The translations under genes and the position numbers were made by a program. The notes below the pieces were generated by a model, which ran no database searches, was not told the DNA's origin, and saw only the letters and a program-made list of their open reading frames with translations. This document shows, in pieces, positions 21,152 to 33,069 of a DNA stretch of 64,000 bases. The stretch's first letter is position 1; each line of letters starts with the position of its first letter. Source of the stretch: Cryptomeria japonica. Lineage: Eukaryota; Streptophyta; Pinopsida; Cupressales; Cupressaceae. The stretch covers positions 238,789,832 through 238,853,831 of the forward strand of contig NC_081409.1 of the NCBI RefSeq assembly GCF_030272615.1, in the 5' to 3' direction.

Positions 21152-24100
21152 TTAATTTCCATCCGAGGGTGGTAACTGGTCAAAAATGGATTTGTACTTT
21201 TTTCGGGTGTCGGTGAGAGCGACAGAGAGTGCATCCTTTACACTTTCCATTAAAGAATTTTGTGCTTGAATATCAGCCAATAGTGATATTAAGCCATCAA
21301 GAGTGCTTCCCTCTTGTGTAGTAGATAGGCGTGTGGCTCGATTAATCTGTTCTTGAACTGATGAAAGATGAGGAAGGAATAATGTCTGGAGTGTCATTAT
21401 ATCCATCCTGATCTTATGTTCTTCATTTCTTAGTTCCAATTGTTGAGCCATGAGCTGTTGAAGCTTGGTATAAAAATTCTGAACTAAATTGGGCTCTGGG
21501 GTCAACTTATTGGAGAGATCGGTGATCTCTTTCTCAATTGCATCAATTTTATTTTTAATGTCTTTAATGAATATAGAAAACGTATAGAGTTTCTGAAATA
21601 AATAAAGAATGTGCTTGAGTTGAGGGGACAACTCGGCAATGAATTTGACAAGTTTGACTTTGCCAATAGCTAGAGCTTTCTATACCTCTTCTATCATTTT
21701 TGCAGTAAGCTCCTTGTCTTTTAGCTTGCTCAAATACTCAGATGCATCAACTCCGGATGTTTCTATTTGATTAAGGAGTTCATCCAGTTGAATGTGGATG
21801 GCTACATCGGTTGACACTGTAGCTGTAGGTAGCATATCTGATAGCAGTGTCTTCACCTTCTGAAGTACTTTATTCTTCTTTTGTATGGCCATCTGTTTTT
21901 CTTGTTCAGCGTTTGCTTTGCATAGTTCACCAAAATCAATGAGTGCTTGCCCCTTTAATTTTGATATATCCACATTGGGCAACACTATTGGTTTAGATAA
22001 ATCAACTTTGAAACTATGCTTTTTCACCTTCTTTTCTTTACCTTTGGTCGGTTGGACCAAGACAATAGCTTGAGAGGCTTGCTGACCCTCGCTAGGTTGC
22101 TCGGTAGAGGCAACACTTTGGTCAGTTCATGTAGTCGTCGTGGTGTCTTTTGGTGTCTCGGTACTGGGTGTCTCAGCTGCTACATTTTCAGTGCTCGAAG
22201 GTGCTTGAGAGGTCTGTTCTAGAGTAGTATCTTCTCCTGTTGTAGACTTGTGACCTTCGGTGCCTTGTGCTGTATCCTAAGGAGCTTCGGTAGAGACAGG
22301 TTGAGTGATCAGTGGATAAGGCTAAACTTGTTCTAAAATAGATTCACTAGATACAAGTTTTGCATAAGTAGTGCCTTCTATCATCTCTTGCTCCTGTTCC
22401 TCTGTATCCATGACATCTTCATCTATTTGAATAGTGTCAGCCGAGTCTTGTTCGGTAACATCAGGACCGTGCTCGGTGACATTAGGATTGTGCTCGGTGA
22501 CATCAATGATTTCAACTGTAGATTGTTCACCGACATCTTTTATTTTGAAGATTTCCTGCCATTTTGCTTTTGTCTCATTCTCTACGTCAATATATAGCCC
22601 ATTCATCAGTTTTAAGGCTCTCTGTTTGACAAGAAATTTTGAATTGTAGGTTGTCAAATGTTCCTTTATTTCTACTATTGACATATCAAGAAATAGATAG
22701 ACTAGACTTCTTTCTTTGATTTGTTTCTCTGAGTCCATTGCATACTTCCACCTATTATCAATATGTAAGTAAAGTTCATTTGGAAGTGACTTTACTAGTT
22801 CCAATGGAGCTAACCAGAACTTTAGAAGTGTGCAGATGACAGCTTCTTCAATTTGTCTCTTCTCATCATTATTTCTAGTTTCATACTTGACATATCTAAA
22901 AGAGCCAAATCTGCCATATTCTTTCAGATTAGCACAGAAGTTGTCAACACTATGTATATTTACCTTCTTGCTCTTGACAATCTGGAATTTGTTTGCATCT
23001 TCAGATTCTGTATCACTAGACTCTTTTGCCAAAATGAGTCTCCGAGTAGATTTCTTGTAGCTCTTGGTTACCTTGGGAGCAGTAACACTCTTTTGTTTCT
23101 TACTCGGTGATGCAGCTGATGCTCTAGTGTTAGGTCTTTTTGTTGGAGGAGTCGGTAGGGCCTTTGAAGTGTCATGTTTCTTTCTTTTTAACACTTTACC
23201 CTTAGACAGTTCGGTGCTCAGTGTTATAGCTGCCTCTTGAGCTTCAAATTCCTCTTCGGTGATGGCAAGAGTGCCTTTGATAGGTGTGGAGGAAGAATCT
23301 TCTCTGAATTTATCTGTTAAAACCTTTATCATCTTTGTTGCTTTCCTTGTAGCTTTGGGTACTACAATGCTCATTTTTACTTTTCCCTTCACTTCTTCAT
23401 AGGTTCCATACCTCAGCTTGGTAGCATGCCTTGGTAATGTAAGAAATGCATCAATTTGCTGTTGTGTGATGTCAAAGTCAATCTCGTAACCCATAGGTGG
23501 CAAAGATTGAGTTCTTGGTTCCACAACATTCACATAATAGTAGTCAGTGCCTACCTCAAAGCATATATCATCTTTATATTTCTCCACTAGCTGGGGTGGA
23601 ATTCAGTACCTGTTGTGCATCTTCTTCTGAAATTTACTGAAATAATAATCCATTATGTCATTGAAATAATCTCCTAACTTCTTGATGAAGTCATTAATCT
23701 AATGGGTGATTGGTCGGTGTAGCTCCCAAGCTACTTTATCGACTAATGGAAAGAATTTTTCAAAGTAGAAAAACATGCATTCAAGAAGTGAACCAAACTT
23801 TAGAGTATTTGCCGAGTTGTTCTTCTTCGACTTCCTTATTGTGTTCAGATTCTCAAATAGGTTCTTCAATAACACTTCACATATGTCAACTTTCATTCCC
23901 TTTTTCATAATTTTATAAGCTAAGTCAATTACTGCACAGGGTACACTGTTTTCCCTTGCTGATTGGAAGAAACAGTAACCGATTACTCTAATAGCAAACT
24001 TAAGTTCTGCATCAGTGACATTGTTCAATTTTAGTCCTTTGTAATCAGATTCCACTCCAGTTAAACTGATCAATTCATTCTGTGATATCATCTTTTGAGC

Positions 24101-24535
24101 TCGTGCATGATCATAGATAGGGTAACCGGTGATCACATGAATGATTTCCTTGGTGATTTTAAATGGTTGCTCTTCTAGCCACATGAAATCATCATGAACT
24201 CTGCTCAAAACAAACTTGACCCATTGGGGCTTGAACACATGAGGATAGGTTAGGGCTTCAGTCAATCCTTTGATTCTGATGTGTTCATACTTGTTATTTA
24301 ATACACCATCGGTACATAGTTTATCATAGGTGTCTCTTATTTCAACATGATCGAGTTCTTCAACACGACATTTGGTGAAGAATCTCACATCTTCGACTAA
24401 CAAGACTCGATCCGGGATGAGTGAAAAGGCGGTTTTGTCATCCGGTTCGGAGGCGACTTTAGGAGTCAAAGAGTATTTCAGTGAGGGCTTCTCTACATTC
24501 TTAACAATAATGGGATCTTGGATCTTGGGTGCCAT
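21152..24535 (-). pseudogene. LARD1 ORF2: large protein of unknown function
   Basis: One minus-strand frame of 1,128 codons from MAPKIQDPIIVKNVEKP, with six stops (23699, about 23590, 22322, 22277, about 22130, 21680). I do not recognise a family. Residues 1-340 look globular (FKPQWVKFVLSRVHDDFMW, IIHVITGYPIYDHARAQ). Residues about 400-480 are basic with Lys-rich runs such as VLKRKKHDTSKA and TPPTKRPNTRA, suggesting nuclear localisation. A second globular part has SFRYVKYETRNNDEKRQIEE. A tandem VTEHNPNVTEHGPDVTEQD repeat and a Thr/Ser/Glu-rich linker follow, then about 250 residues of coiled coil (IKDIKNKIDAIEKEITDLSN). LARD2 has sense codons at most of these stops, so the ORF was once intact. 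It could be a structural or envelope-like protein; I cannot decide. Confidence 0.8.
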
Positions 24536-25081
24536 TTAGGATTTCAGGTAAAAACTAGTAAAGAGTCCTTAGGGTTTCAGAATTTCAAACGACAGACGCT
24601 TCACACTTAGCAAATAATAACAATTTGATAAGATCGGTAAGCTAGCTTAACAGTGCGATGAGATTTGATGTAAATACCTTGAATTCACTTTGAATGAGAT
24701 TTTGATCGCCTTGGAATCGCTCTGCTCTACTCTTTCGAAAACTTGGTAAGTGTAAATGACCGCGAAAATGCTTTTAAGTACACAAAATACCTTATTGGGC
24801 TCCATGCGGGTTAGGTCAAAAACATTAAATGCACTCAGTTCACCTTTAACCGATTTACTCTCCTTTTTATTTTAACCGAGTAACCAAATTTCCTTCATTT
24901 ACCGATTTGATAGGCTTCTTGTATTCACCGACTTGACAGGTTTCCTATAAAGTAATTTTGATAGAACTTCAAACTTACTAATGCATCTTAACTATGCAGA
25001 TTTTGAATTTAGTACATAATAAAATAGGAACTGTTATGATTTTATCCTTCAGAGAATGCAGTCCCTTAATACCTTTATTGA
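24536..25081 (-). other. LARD1 spacer between ORF1 and ORF2
   Basis: About 545 bp, AT-rich, no frame shared with LARD2. The equivalent LARD2 spacer is 504 bp. A promoter or splice site for ORF2 could lie here; none is evident. Confidence 0.6.
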
Positions 25082-26434
25082 TTAATTTGGAATAGGTGCA
25101 CCTAACTCGGTAGGTAAGGTGCTTTCTTCATTTGACACAATTTCCTTCTTTTTCCAAATCATCTGTAATTTGCCTTTTATTTCTTCAGTGTCTCCTCTAG
25201 GTTGATCTCTGCAATCTCCAGCCAAGTGTCCAACTTTGTGACAATGAAAACATGCCATACCAGGATTTCTCCATGATCTTTGGTTGTTCATTCCAAACCT
25301 TATAAAACAGTTAGCACTAATATGTCCATATCTTCCACAACATTCACACCATATCCTTGTATTGTAATCCCATGGTACTACTGCATATTGTCGGTAAGGA
25401 TCTGTGTGAGTTTGATAACCTCTAGTGTTTGCTTGGTGTGCAAACCACATGTAGTTCTTTTGCTTAAGCCAACACTTCTATGTACTATGTCCATATCTAT
25501 TGCAGTTTCTACAAAACCCTTTGAATTTTGCCTTCTGATAATTGTTAACAGACTTTGTCCTACATTGATTAGATGTGTGACCATATTTATTGCAATTGTA
25601 ACAATAACCATTGGACTTAGTGATATTCAGTTGCTTACCTTTTCTGATTTGGCATATGTTGGCAGTGTGACCTTGATTTCCACAGTGGTAGCAAATAGGC
25701 TTCTTTCTTTTGATGTTATTCCTTTTTCCAGCTTTCTTTGATGATTCTCCTCTATCGGTAGTATGAATTCCTTTCTCGGTAGAGTCTTTTCCTTTGTAAC
25801 CGAGTCTTGCATCTTTGTTGGGTCTTCTTGTATTCAGTTGCTCATCCAACATCTTTGATGCTTCATAACTCTTCTTCAGTGTTTCTTTGGATTTCTTCTT
25901 TGTTTCAAGTTCATCGGTCAACCTTGATACTTCAAGTTTCAATACTTGATTTTCATCATTCTTCAGAATTGCTTCATGATGTGCATAATCTAGTTGATCT
26001 ATCATATTTTGTTGAATCCCAGTCAACCTTATGATTTCATCATTTTTATCAGATACTAAGACTTCAAGTTGTTGTTTCTCTCTTTCTAGATCTCTTGTTT
26101 TATCCTTAGCTGTTCTTAATGCATCTAGATTTTTAGTCATTTGTGTGCTGAAATGTTCATGTTCTCTTTTCATTGCTTTTAGTTGATCAACCAGTTCTTT
26201 GTTCTTTTCTTTCAATACTTCAATCATTTCTTCAGTCTCTTCAGATATACTATTCTCAGATGATGTCTCAATTTGTTCCACTAACTCTTGAGAGTCCTGC
26301 AAATCATCAGATAATCTTCTTCTTACTTTCAAAGATTTTTGCATTTGCCTTTTCATGTCTGCAATCACTTGATTAGCATGATCCAGCTCTTATTGCAGAT
26401 ACACAATCCTCTGAGATTGTTTGTAGCCTTCCAT
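25082..26434 (-). pseudogene. LARD1 ORF1: coiled-coil protein with five CCHC knuckles
   Basis: 450 codons from MEGYKQSQRIVYLQ to GAPIPN. Residues about 15-180 are a long coiled coil (LEREKQQLEVLVSDKNDEI, LKLEVSRLTDELETKKKS). A basic linker follows, then five CCHC zinc knuckles: CYHCGNQGHTANIC, CYNCNKYGHTSNQC, a third with a TAG before its last Cys, CECCGRYGHISANC and CFHCHKVGHLAGDC. It is Gag-like in its nucleic-acid-binding end but lacks a recognisable capsid domain, and five knuckles is more than the one or two usual in plant Gag. A TAA at 26390-26392 is CAA in LARD2, and the TAG in the third knuckle is GAG there. It probably binds element RNA. Confidence 0.85.
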
Positions 26435-26482
26435 TGATAAGATCTTTCTCTTTAGGTAGTTAAACCCTTTTCCAAGATTCAA

Positions 26483-26494
26483 GCTCTGATACCA
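26483..26494 (-). other. Primer binding site of LARD1
   Basis: TGGTATCAGAGC on the minus strand, two bases from the LTR end; initiator-Met tRNA type, as in copia-1 and copia-2. Confidence 0.88.
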
Positions 26495-26496
26495 AT

Positions 26497-27646
26497 TGTT
26501 AGGCCCAATGTGGAAAGCTAATGTACTGAGAGGGGAGGGGTGAATCAGTACTCCAAAAATTTTCTTGAACAATAACTTTACTGTTATGCATAAACAGAAT
26601 AGTGCAGTAACATAAAATAAAGTTAAAACAAATAGATAACAATCATACATGATTCACTCCATAACACATATATTTTGGTTACGCAGAAACTCTTGGTTAG
26701 AGAGAAAAACTGCGGTGGGGATAGCACCCACAACTTCACTACTGCAATAATAAAGAGTGCTCGGTTAGAGCTACATATTAGCTATTTCTGATAGCTTACC
26801 CTATTAGGAGTAACAAGATCTATTAGATCTACCTTGCTAAAGGATTTTACAACACTTAATCTAAATGCTGAACCTGGTTAGAGACTTTACAATTTATAGA
26901 CTTGATTAGAGTCTTTTACCCTGTTAAAGGTTTCTCTTACAACTTCACAATATTACAATAAAATCATTACAAATATCCGCAACTTTACATCTGAAATGTT
27001 ATAGCAGATTCTATGTGCTCAGAATAGATTACCTTGCTTATAGCATACCTCTGTAACCCATATAGTAACTCGGTAAACCCTTATGTTTACTCTGTTCTTC
27101 GACTGTTCTCCGAAAACCTTCTCGGTGACCTCTTTGTCTATGTAACAGTCTTCTTACACTCATGCACACACCCTTAACTCATGCTGTATAAATAGATCTC
27201 TTAAGACGGTGATCCAATTCATTGCTTCGATCTTACAAACATGATTTATCGAATGAATAACTATACAAAATATTTCATTGGTTAGATTGATCTCGAAATC
27301 ATACACAATCTTCTAGTGCAATTTCCAATGTGATAACGGTTAGATGTGCCTCGATCTTGTAACACGTTTTCATATGCATGTCCAGGTTTAATGAATCTGG
27401 TAACACGTTTCACTCGGTGTATATCAACTCGGTGTGTCATCTTTGCTGCTCGGTAGACATAAAAAGATACTCGGTAGACAACTCGGTGTATACTGCGTTC
27501 TGTGATGCTTTCCTCTATAACCAACTAGACTGTGCATACTGACTTCTCTGTGTATACCGACTGCATGATTCGGTAGTGTTAATCGACTAGAGTATATAGT
27601 ATGACTTTGCATATAAAAACTAATGGCAATTTGATAAGTAGTAACA
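26497..27646 (-). repeat. LARD1 5' LTR
   Basis: 1150 bp. On the minus strand it starts TGTTACTACTTATC and ends GGGCCTAACA. A covarying U-rich hairpin is encoded at 26683-26713. TATAAATA at 27187-27194 is on the plus strand, opposite to the ORFs, and recurs in both LARD2 LTRs. Confidence 0.9.
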
Positions 27647-28661
27647 GTTTTTAGTTAAGAATTTCAGTCATGTGGCCATACATGTGACACTTTCAAGTCT
27701 ATAAATACAAAAGGGTCTGAGCCTATAGAGGTTACTCTCCATAGGGTTAATGGGGAAACATAGTGTCAGTATGAATTTATCAACACATGTTGCTTGTGAC
27801 TTTCGTCACAAACATAATTTATTTAGAGTGGACCGGAAGGACTTAGTATTAGCCCGTTTCCACTTTGAGTCGTTCCCCTCTCACTGGCCCCCTCAAGGTA
27901 GCTCGGGAAGGCAGTCCCTCTAAAGGTTACACATAAAAGAAAATAGGTCTGGTTTTCGGATCACCATATGAGGGTGAGAGCATACTTACCTACTACTTCA
28001 TCAAGCATGAAAAATACAAGTTTGTTTTAGCCCTCTACAATCTATGTGCAACTACTTTAAATAAGTCACTCAAAATGCAAGTTGCATGCTGTCAATTTAT
28101 CCCCTTAGTTAAGCTAAATGAGCAAGATATGATGTGTTACTTTCCAAAATAAAACTCTTAATTAACTACGTGAGGAAATGCATGAAATTTCCTTAAAAAT
28201 AATCGTGCACATAGGTATGTCAGTAGTTTGAAAATTTTAGTTCTTGGACATTCAAACCTGCAGAAGAAATTTGTTAGTTGCAAATAAATGTGTTATCGTA
28301 ACAAATGCGTTGTCTTTCACCTCAAAAGCGCTAACCTAGAGGACAAAAGTGTGAATCTGTGATATAAAAGCATTGCTTTGCGGACTAAGAAGCGAGGAAT
28401 CACCGACAAAAGTGCTAACCAAAATGACATGTGCATTAACCTATGAGACAAAAGTGCTAATCTAAGGATTAAATGCGTTGATTGGTAGACAAAAGCACTA
28501 ACCTAAATGCCAAATGTGCCAACCTGCAAGACAAAAGCACTAACCTATTAAATAAAAGCATTGTCAGAAGTCATACAGGCGTGAATCTGGATTACAAATG
28601 CATTAAACTTATTTTTGCGAGAACTAGACAGGATATTAGAAAGATATATGTAAGGCTCCAG
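27647..28661 (-). other. Internal leader of an older Tat-type element, minus strand
   Basis: Right of LARD1 the DNA runs to a primer site and LTR of a minus-strand Tat-type element, so this 1 kb is probably that element's 5' leader. No ORF is seen. It contains a tandem repeat at 28316-28600. The part at 27650-27960 is unique in this window. Confidence 0.5.
28316..28600 (-). repeat. Tandem repeat (GACAAAAGTGCTAACCT-like, about 22 bp)
   Basis: A dozen or so degenerate units share a core close to GACAAAAGCACTAACCT with spacers of 4-8 bases. The rhythm and spacing resemble the CAGACGCGCCTG array at 11280-11545, though the core differs. Confidence 0.7.
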
Positions 28662-28678
28662 CCCCACGATGGGCGCCA
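28662..28678 (-). other. Primer binding site of the minus-strand Tat-type element
   Basis: On the minus strand TGGCGCCCATCGTGGGG follows the LTR end after a few T residues. TGGCGCC-type sites occur in Tat and related Ty3 elements and differ from the initiator-Met site of the other elements here. Confidence 0.7.
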
Positions 28679-28681
28679 AAA

Positions 28682-29793
28682 TGTGTCAACTTGAATTTCA
28701 TCATCAGAATATTACCTGCAACATGTTAGTTTCACAAAATACAAAGAAAATGCTACAGGAAATCCAATATTAAAATAAAATAAATATTAAAATGAAACTA
28801 CATGAAATGAATATTAAAATAAAATCATTATTTTTACCTTCATGATTTAAGTCTCATTGTGTCGAAACTCCACTGTTCCTGGTTGCAGATGATGCGCTCT
28901 CAGACAAGCACTGATAGCTTCCAAGATGGCATATGAAAATGGAATGATAACTGATACTATGATATGCAAAGCAAATGATTTATAACGAAATGATTATGCT
29001 AAAATGATTATGCTAAATTGCTAATTGCTTCAAGATAAAAAATCACGGATGCATAAGTTTTCTCAAATTGTTAACTTAAAACTCACTTGAAGAGTAACTC
29101 TTTCTCAACTCAAACTCCAACATTTATAGACTTTGAGAGGATAAGATGATGTGGCCTAGATCAACGGTCATGATCAAATCTGCAGATTTGGATGGTTGTG
29201 AGCAAAGGTGAAGGTTGAGAGAAAGGGGGAAGGAGAAGACAAGTGTCACTCATCTCACCTTGATTGGGTTGCTGACTAGGGGAATCTAGGGATGGTTGGA
29301 GAAGATTTAGGCATGTGAGGACAAGTGGACTCAAGTCCTTCCTAAGATATAGGGACGTTGGAGAGAATATAGAAGAAGGTTAAGAAATATGTGTACGTAC
29401 ACAATATTTCATTTATTTTGGAAGTTGAAGATAAGTGGCTAATAAATGTTTATTTATTTAATTTTATTGAATTAATTTAGCCACATGATGGATGAGTTGG
29501 CAAAAGAAAGATGAAGTGGAGATGGAAGGTGAGTTGGAAAAGAATTAAATAATTTAAGAAATCATTTAATATTTGAAACTATAGGATAGATGAATAACCA
29601 TTAAATATTAGATATTTAATCGAATGATTAGAGGAATAATTAAATATTAGATATTTAATTAATTGATTAGAGGAAAAGGATAAATGAATTAAATAAATTA
29701 ATCTTTTCAAATTAATTATTTAATAGAAGAATAATTATTAAATAAATATAAAATATTTATTTAATCGCTCATAGCCATTTTTATGTGTATACA
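28682..29793 (-). repeat. LTR of the minus-strand Tat-type element
   Basis: On the minus strand it starts TGTATACACATAAAAATG at 29793, like the start of the LTR at 12084, runs through the same kind of AT-rich palindromes, and ends at GACACA before the primer site. Length is about 1,112 bp. A TATA box (TATAAAT) lies at 29122-29128 on the minus strand. Its partner is not in the window. Confidence 0.75.
29122..29128 (-). promoter_or_regulatory. TATA box of the minus-strand Tat-type LTR
   Basis: TATAAAT on the minus strand, about 670 bases into the LTR and about 440 bases before its end. Confidence 0.45.
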
Positions 29794-30139
29794 ATAAGCA
29801 TAATCAATTTAGATTAATTGATGAGAATTAATTAATTAGATAATCTATTTTGGAAATTAGATATTTAGTTTGATAATCAAAGAATTGATTAATTAGATAA
29901 TTATAAGCTGCTTATCGTTAAACAATTCTTGAAGTTGTTTGTCGTTGTATGGTGGACAAAATGAATTAATATTTATGCAACATATTAATGGAGTGAGTAA
30001 ATGCAGATCAACCTTGTACACCTACTTGTTGTTAGTTTTATCCAATAAATGCATATCATTCTTAGGGTAAATATTTGATTTCATTAATCTTTCTCAAAAA
30101 AGTTATTTAGTTTTAATGCATTACTTGTGAAGTGCATCG
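29794..30139. other. AT-rich flank, no gene seen
   Basis: AT-rich DNA with TTAATTAATTAG-type repeats near 29815-29900. No frame or structural RNA is visible. Confidence 0.6.
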
Positions 30140-30784
30140 TCACCTACAATATCTTTGTCGCCCACAATGTTTATAAATACATTGCATAATGTACTCACAA
30201 ATGCACAACATTTGCAAGAGATTGGGTGCGCACTTGTTTGAAGGACAAGTTTTGAGAGTACAAATATCAAAAGTATGTATTGTTTGATCTTTTCTTTTAA
30301 GGATTTCTTGTTCACTATTTTCCTTGACTATTGCATCCTTAAATGCTTGGTTATTCCGTCTTTTTTGCTTCTTCCTTCCTCTAAATTGCTTATTGCCCAA
30401 TAATCTTTTGTTATAAACGGGATTAACAATTTCATTTCTCATGTGACAAAATAACTTCATTATCAAAAGACTATTACCAACTTCCATTAATATAAGAGCA
30501 ATTGCCAACACAAATTTTGCATAAAATTGACCATAAAACAATTGGATATCCCATGCACATTTTCTAGATGTGTCCTAAATTCTCATGATAAGTTTATCAT
30601 TCAAATTCATTGATTATTTTAAATATTCACGAATCTAATTAGTATCTTAAGATCTCACCAATTCCATTAAATCTTCTATAGAATTGAGAGCCTTCCTATG
30701 ATTTATTAGTCACAAATTCAAGTGTTCAACTAATTTTTGGTATTTAGTACCAAACCACTCCAACAAGGACATTTGTATTGAACT
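30140..30784 (-). pseudogene. Unidentified pseudogene, C-terminal half
   Basis: One minus-strand frame reads SSIQMSLLEWFGTKYQKLVE at the copia-2 border, then WDIQLFYGQFYAKF, VLAIALILMEVGNSLLIMKL (a possible membrane segment) and a basic tail KQFRGRKKQKRRNNQAFKDA. Several stops interrupt it. The N-terminal half, in matching style, is at 54434-54908 beyond the 23.6 kb insertion. I do not recognise the family. The poor state of the frame and its old insertion suggest a long-dead gene or element ORF. Confidence 0.5.
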
Positions 30785-32026
30785 TGTTGGCAACAACAAT
30801 GAAGGAAGACTTGGGGGGGGTGTGAATCAGTCTTCACCCGATCTAATAACTTAACCACAAAAATAGATATGATAAACTGCAACAATAGTAAAGATAAGCA
30901 AATTGATAGCACAACACACAACACCAAGATTTTGACGGTGGAAAACCTGATTAAGGGAAAAACCACGGTGGGAACCTACCCACAGTAAGATGATACTCTG
31001 TAGTAGTATGTGAAAATATTACAATGGGGAGTGCACATGCATTCAGGCACACTGCCTAGAGCTCACTACTCAAATACAATGACCCAAAAGGCTACAACCC
31101 TTAGGGAAGTCTCACTGACTTACAACAAGATTCCGACTACAATCCGGAAGGAATGAACTGAAAGAATAGCATCTCCAAATGCCTAATTGTAGTTTTGATT
31201 AAGCACAAATGTCTTCCCTGCAACACCAATCTCTACTCAAACACAATACCAAAGGATGCATCCTTGTTCACACATAAACCTCTCTCTGATAACGCACACA
31301 CTACCTCAACCACTAAATTATATGAATATATCACCTATATAATTCATCAACCTTGACAACAAGTTCGACTAAACCATTAACTCACAATTACAAAATTACA
31401 TCATACGATACAAAGATCGACCACCAGACCAATATAATGATGATTTACATGACATAATATGGACCTAATTGAAATTCCCAAATGCTCAAATCCACCAGAA
31501 ATCACGCCAAGATCAATGGAAACACGCTACACCACCAGGAAAACCACATAACACGAAAATCATCATTGGTTCCGCAAAATCACCAAAAACTCGCACAATG
31601 ATCAATATGGATCACCAAAATAAATAGGACACGATTAAGAAACACCAACAAGCACGTTAGAATCATCAATAAAAGCTACACTAACACCACTTATCAAATC
31701 TTCATCGATCAACATCTGAAAGCTCAAGAACACAACCAATCAACAACTGTCACAAAGAAAGATAACTTGCAGAGCACCAAATCACGATCCATCTAAAATG
31801 AAGACACACAAGACCATCACAAACAATATCCCAAAATATTAGCTTAAGATTTGATCACACCGGAATGTACCGGAGGACATACTGAGCTCTGCAAAGCACC
31901 AACAAAACAGCAAAACGGATCATAAGATCTTCTCAATCTGCACACACCGTAGCAAATCACAGGAATATGTTGCCATCAATGACAACAACATATCCTAGCA
32001 GTAGCAATGACCAACAATATCCAACA
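30785..32026 (-). repeat. copia-2 3' LTR (uninterrupted copy)
   Basis: 1242 bp. On the minus strand it starts TGTTGGATATTGTTGG and ends GTTGTTGCCAACA. A U-rich hairpin is encoded at 30938-30966 and a TATA box at 31335-31341 on the minus strand. It serves as the empty-site reference for the E insertion. Confidence 0.9.
31335..31341 (-). promoter_or_regulatory. TATA box of copia-2 3' LTR
   Basis: TATATAG on the minus strand. The right LTR has TATATATA at 53742-53749 in the same place. Confidence 0.5.
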
Positions 32027-32355
32027 ATCTCCCCCTTTGGCATTGATGACAACATATGAATGTGAAAAACAATCAATGCAAAGAAATAAGATATCTCCAA
32101 CAAACTCCCCCTAAGATCAAGACAAATACAAAAGTTTTTCACAATGTGATCTCTCTCCCCCTTTGACAACAATGCCAAAGATCTCAAAACAGAAAAACTG
32201 AACTCTCTCTCCCCAAAATAGAAACATGAACCAGGAATCTTAGAAATCTCTCCCCCTAAACACAGACTACTCCACTAGAGGAGTAACACCAACTCATCAA
32301 TCCAAATAAAAAGACAAGGCTCTGAAATCCACTAGATTGATGCAACTCAATGTAT
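32027..32355 (-). other. copia-2 3' untranslated region with repeated purine tracts
   Basis: The tract GCCAAAGGGGGAGAT adjoins the LTR on the minus strand. Three further GGGGGAG tracts lie near 32106, 32155 and 32250. Only the first is in the canonical position. No coding. Confidence 0.75.
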
Positions 32356-33069
32356 CTAGTTCTCACCAGGAAGGGTGGATACCCCTAACTTGTCTCTCAA
32401 ATAGACAAATTTATTTGCATGTAAAGGCTTAGTGAAAATATCAACAATTTGTTCCTTTGTAGATGCATACTCCAGCTTCACTTTCTCGTTACTGACTTTC
32501 TCTCTCAAGTAATGATATTTGATTGACACGTGCTTAGTCTTTGAATGTTGCACCGGATTCTTTGACATGTTAATAGCACTTGAATTATCACAATATATGA
32601 CAGTAGGCTCACCATAGATAATTCTGATATCCTTCAACATTTTCTTCATCCAAACTAAATGAGTGCAATTACTAGCAGCAACAATGTACTCAACTTCAAC
32701 AATAGATAAAGATATTGAATCTTGTTTCTTACTAGCCCATGAAATCAGCTTCTTACCTAAAAAGAATGCTCCACTGTTAGTTCTCTTCTGGTCATCTACA
32801 TAAACAACACAATCAACATCAATGTAAGCACATAGCATGAAATCATCATTCCTCAGATACCACAAACCATAATCCATAGTCCCCTTCAAGTATCTGAATA
32901 TCCTCTTCACAAAAATGACATGATGATATAAAGAAGCCATGCACACAACATGCATAATGTCCGGTTTATTTTGAGTAAGATATAGCAGTCCACCAACCAT
33001 AGATCTATACAAACTCTGACTAGCTTTCAGAGATTCATCATTCTTAGACAATTTACAACCAGTCACCAT
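32356..33069 (-). pseudogene. copia-2 RNase H
   Basis: Frame open for 237 codons: SLYRSMVGGLLYLTQNKPDI, VKRIFRYLKGTMDYGLWY, AYIDVDCVVYVDDQKRTNSG in place of the usual SDWAGD, IVEVEYIVAASNCTHLVW, YCDNSSAINMSKN and the terminal YASTKEQIVDIFTKPL. It ends GVSTLPGEN. It lies in a different frame from RT. Substitutions around the first catalytic region suggest loss of function. Confidence 0.88.

Larger units (their letters stand above)
12867..27646 (-). mobile_element. LARD1: non-autonomous two-ORF LTR element
   Basis: Minus-strand element with a 5' LTR at 26497-27646, a tRNA-Met-type primer site, ORF1 (25082-26434), ORF2 (21152-24535), a polypurine tract and the remaining 231 bp of its 3' LTR (12867-13097). 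The rest of that LTR was pushed off the window by the Tat insertion. Copia-1 (13264-20959) is inserted in the internal region near the 3' end. No protease, integrase or RT is encoded. LTR ends (TGTTAC...CTAACA), primer site and the GATTCACCCC motif are Copia-like. A second, complete copy (LARD2) is at 36890-44804. Confidence 0.85.

Noticed and set aside
22830-23110. Hydrophobic plus-strand frames that could be membrane proteins
   Set aside because: They are opposite the LARD1 ORF2 frame and have no independent support; the same shadows appear in LARD2.
25280-25741. Plus-strand and alternative minus-strand frames over the LARD1 zinc-knuckle region (also 42472-42962)
   Set aside because: The knuckle frame explains the DNA; the other frames are Val/Ile/Ser- or Lys-rich shadows repeated in both copies because the DNA is homologous.
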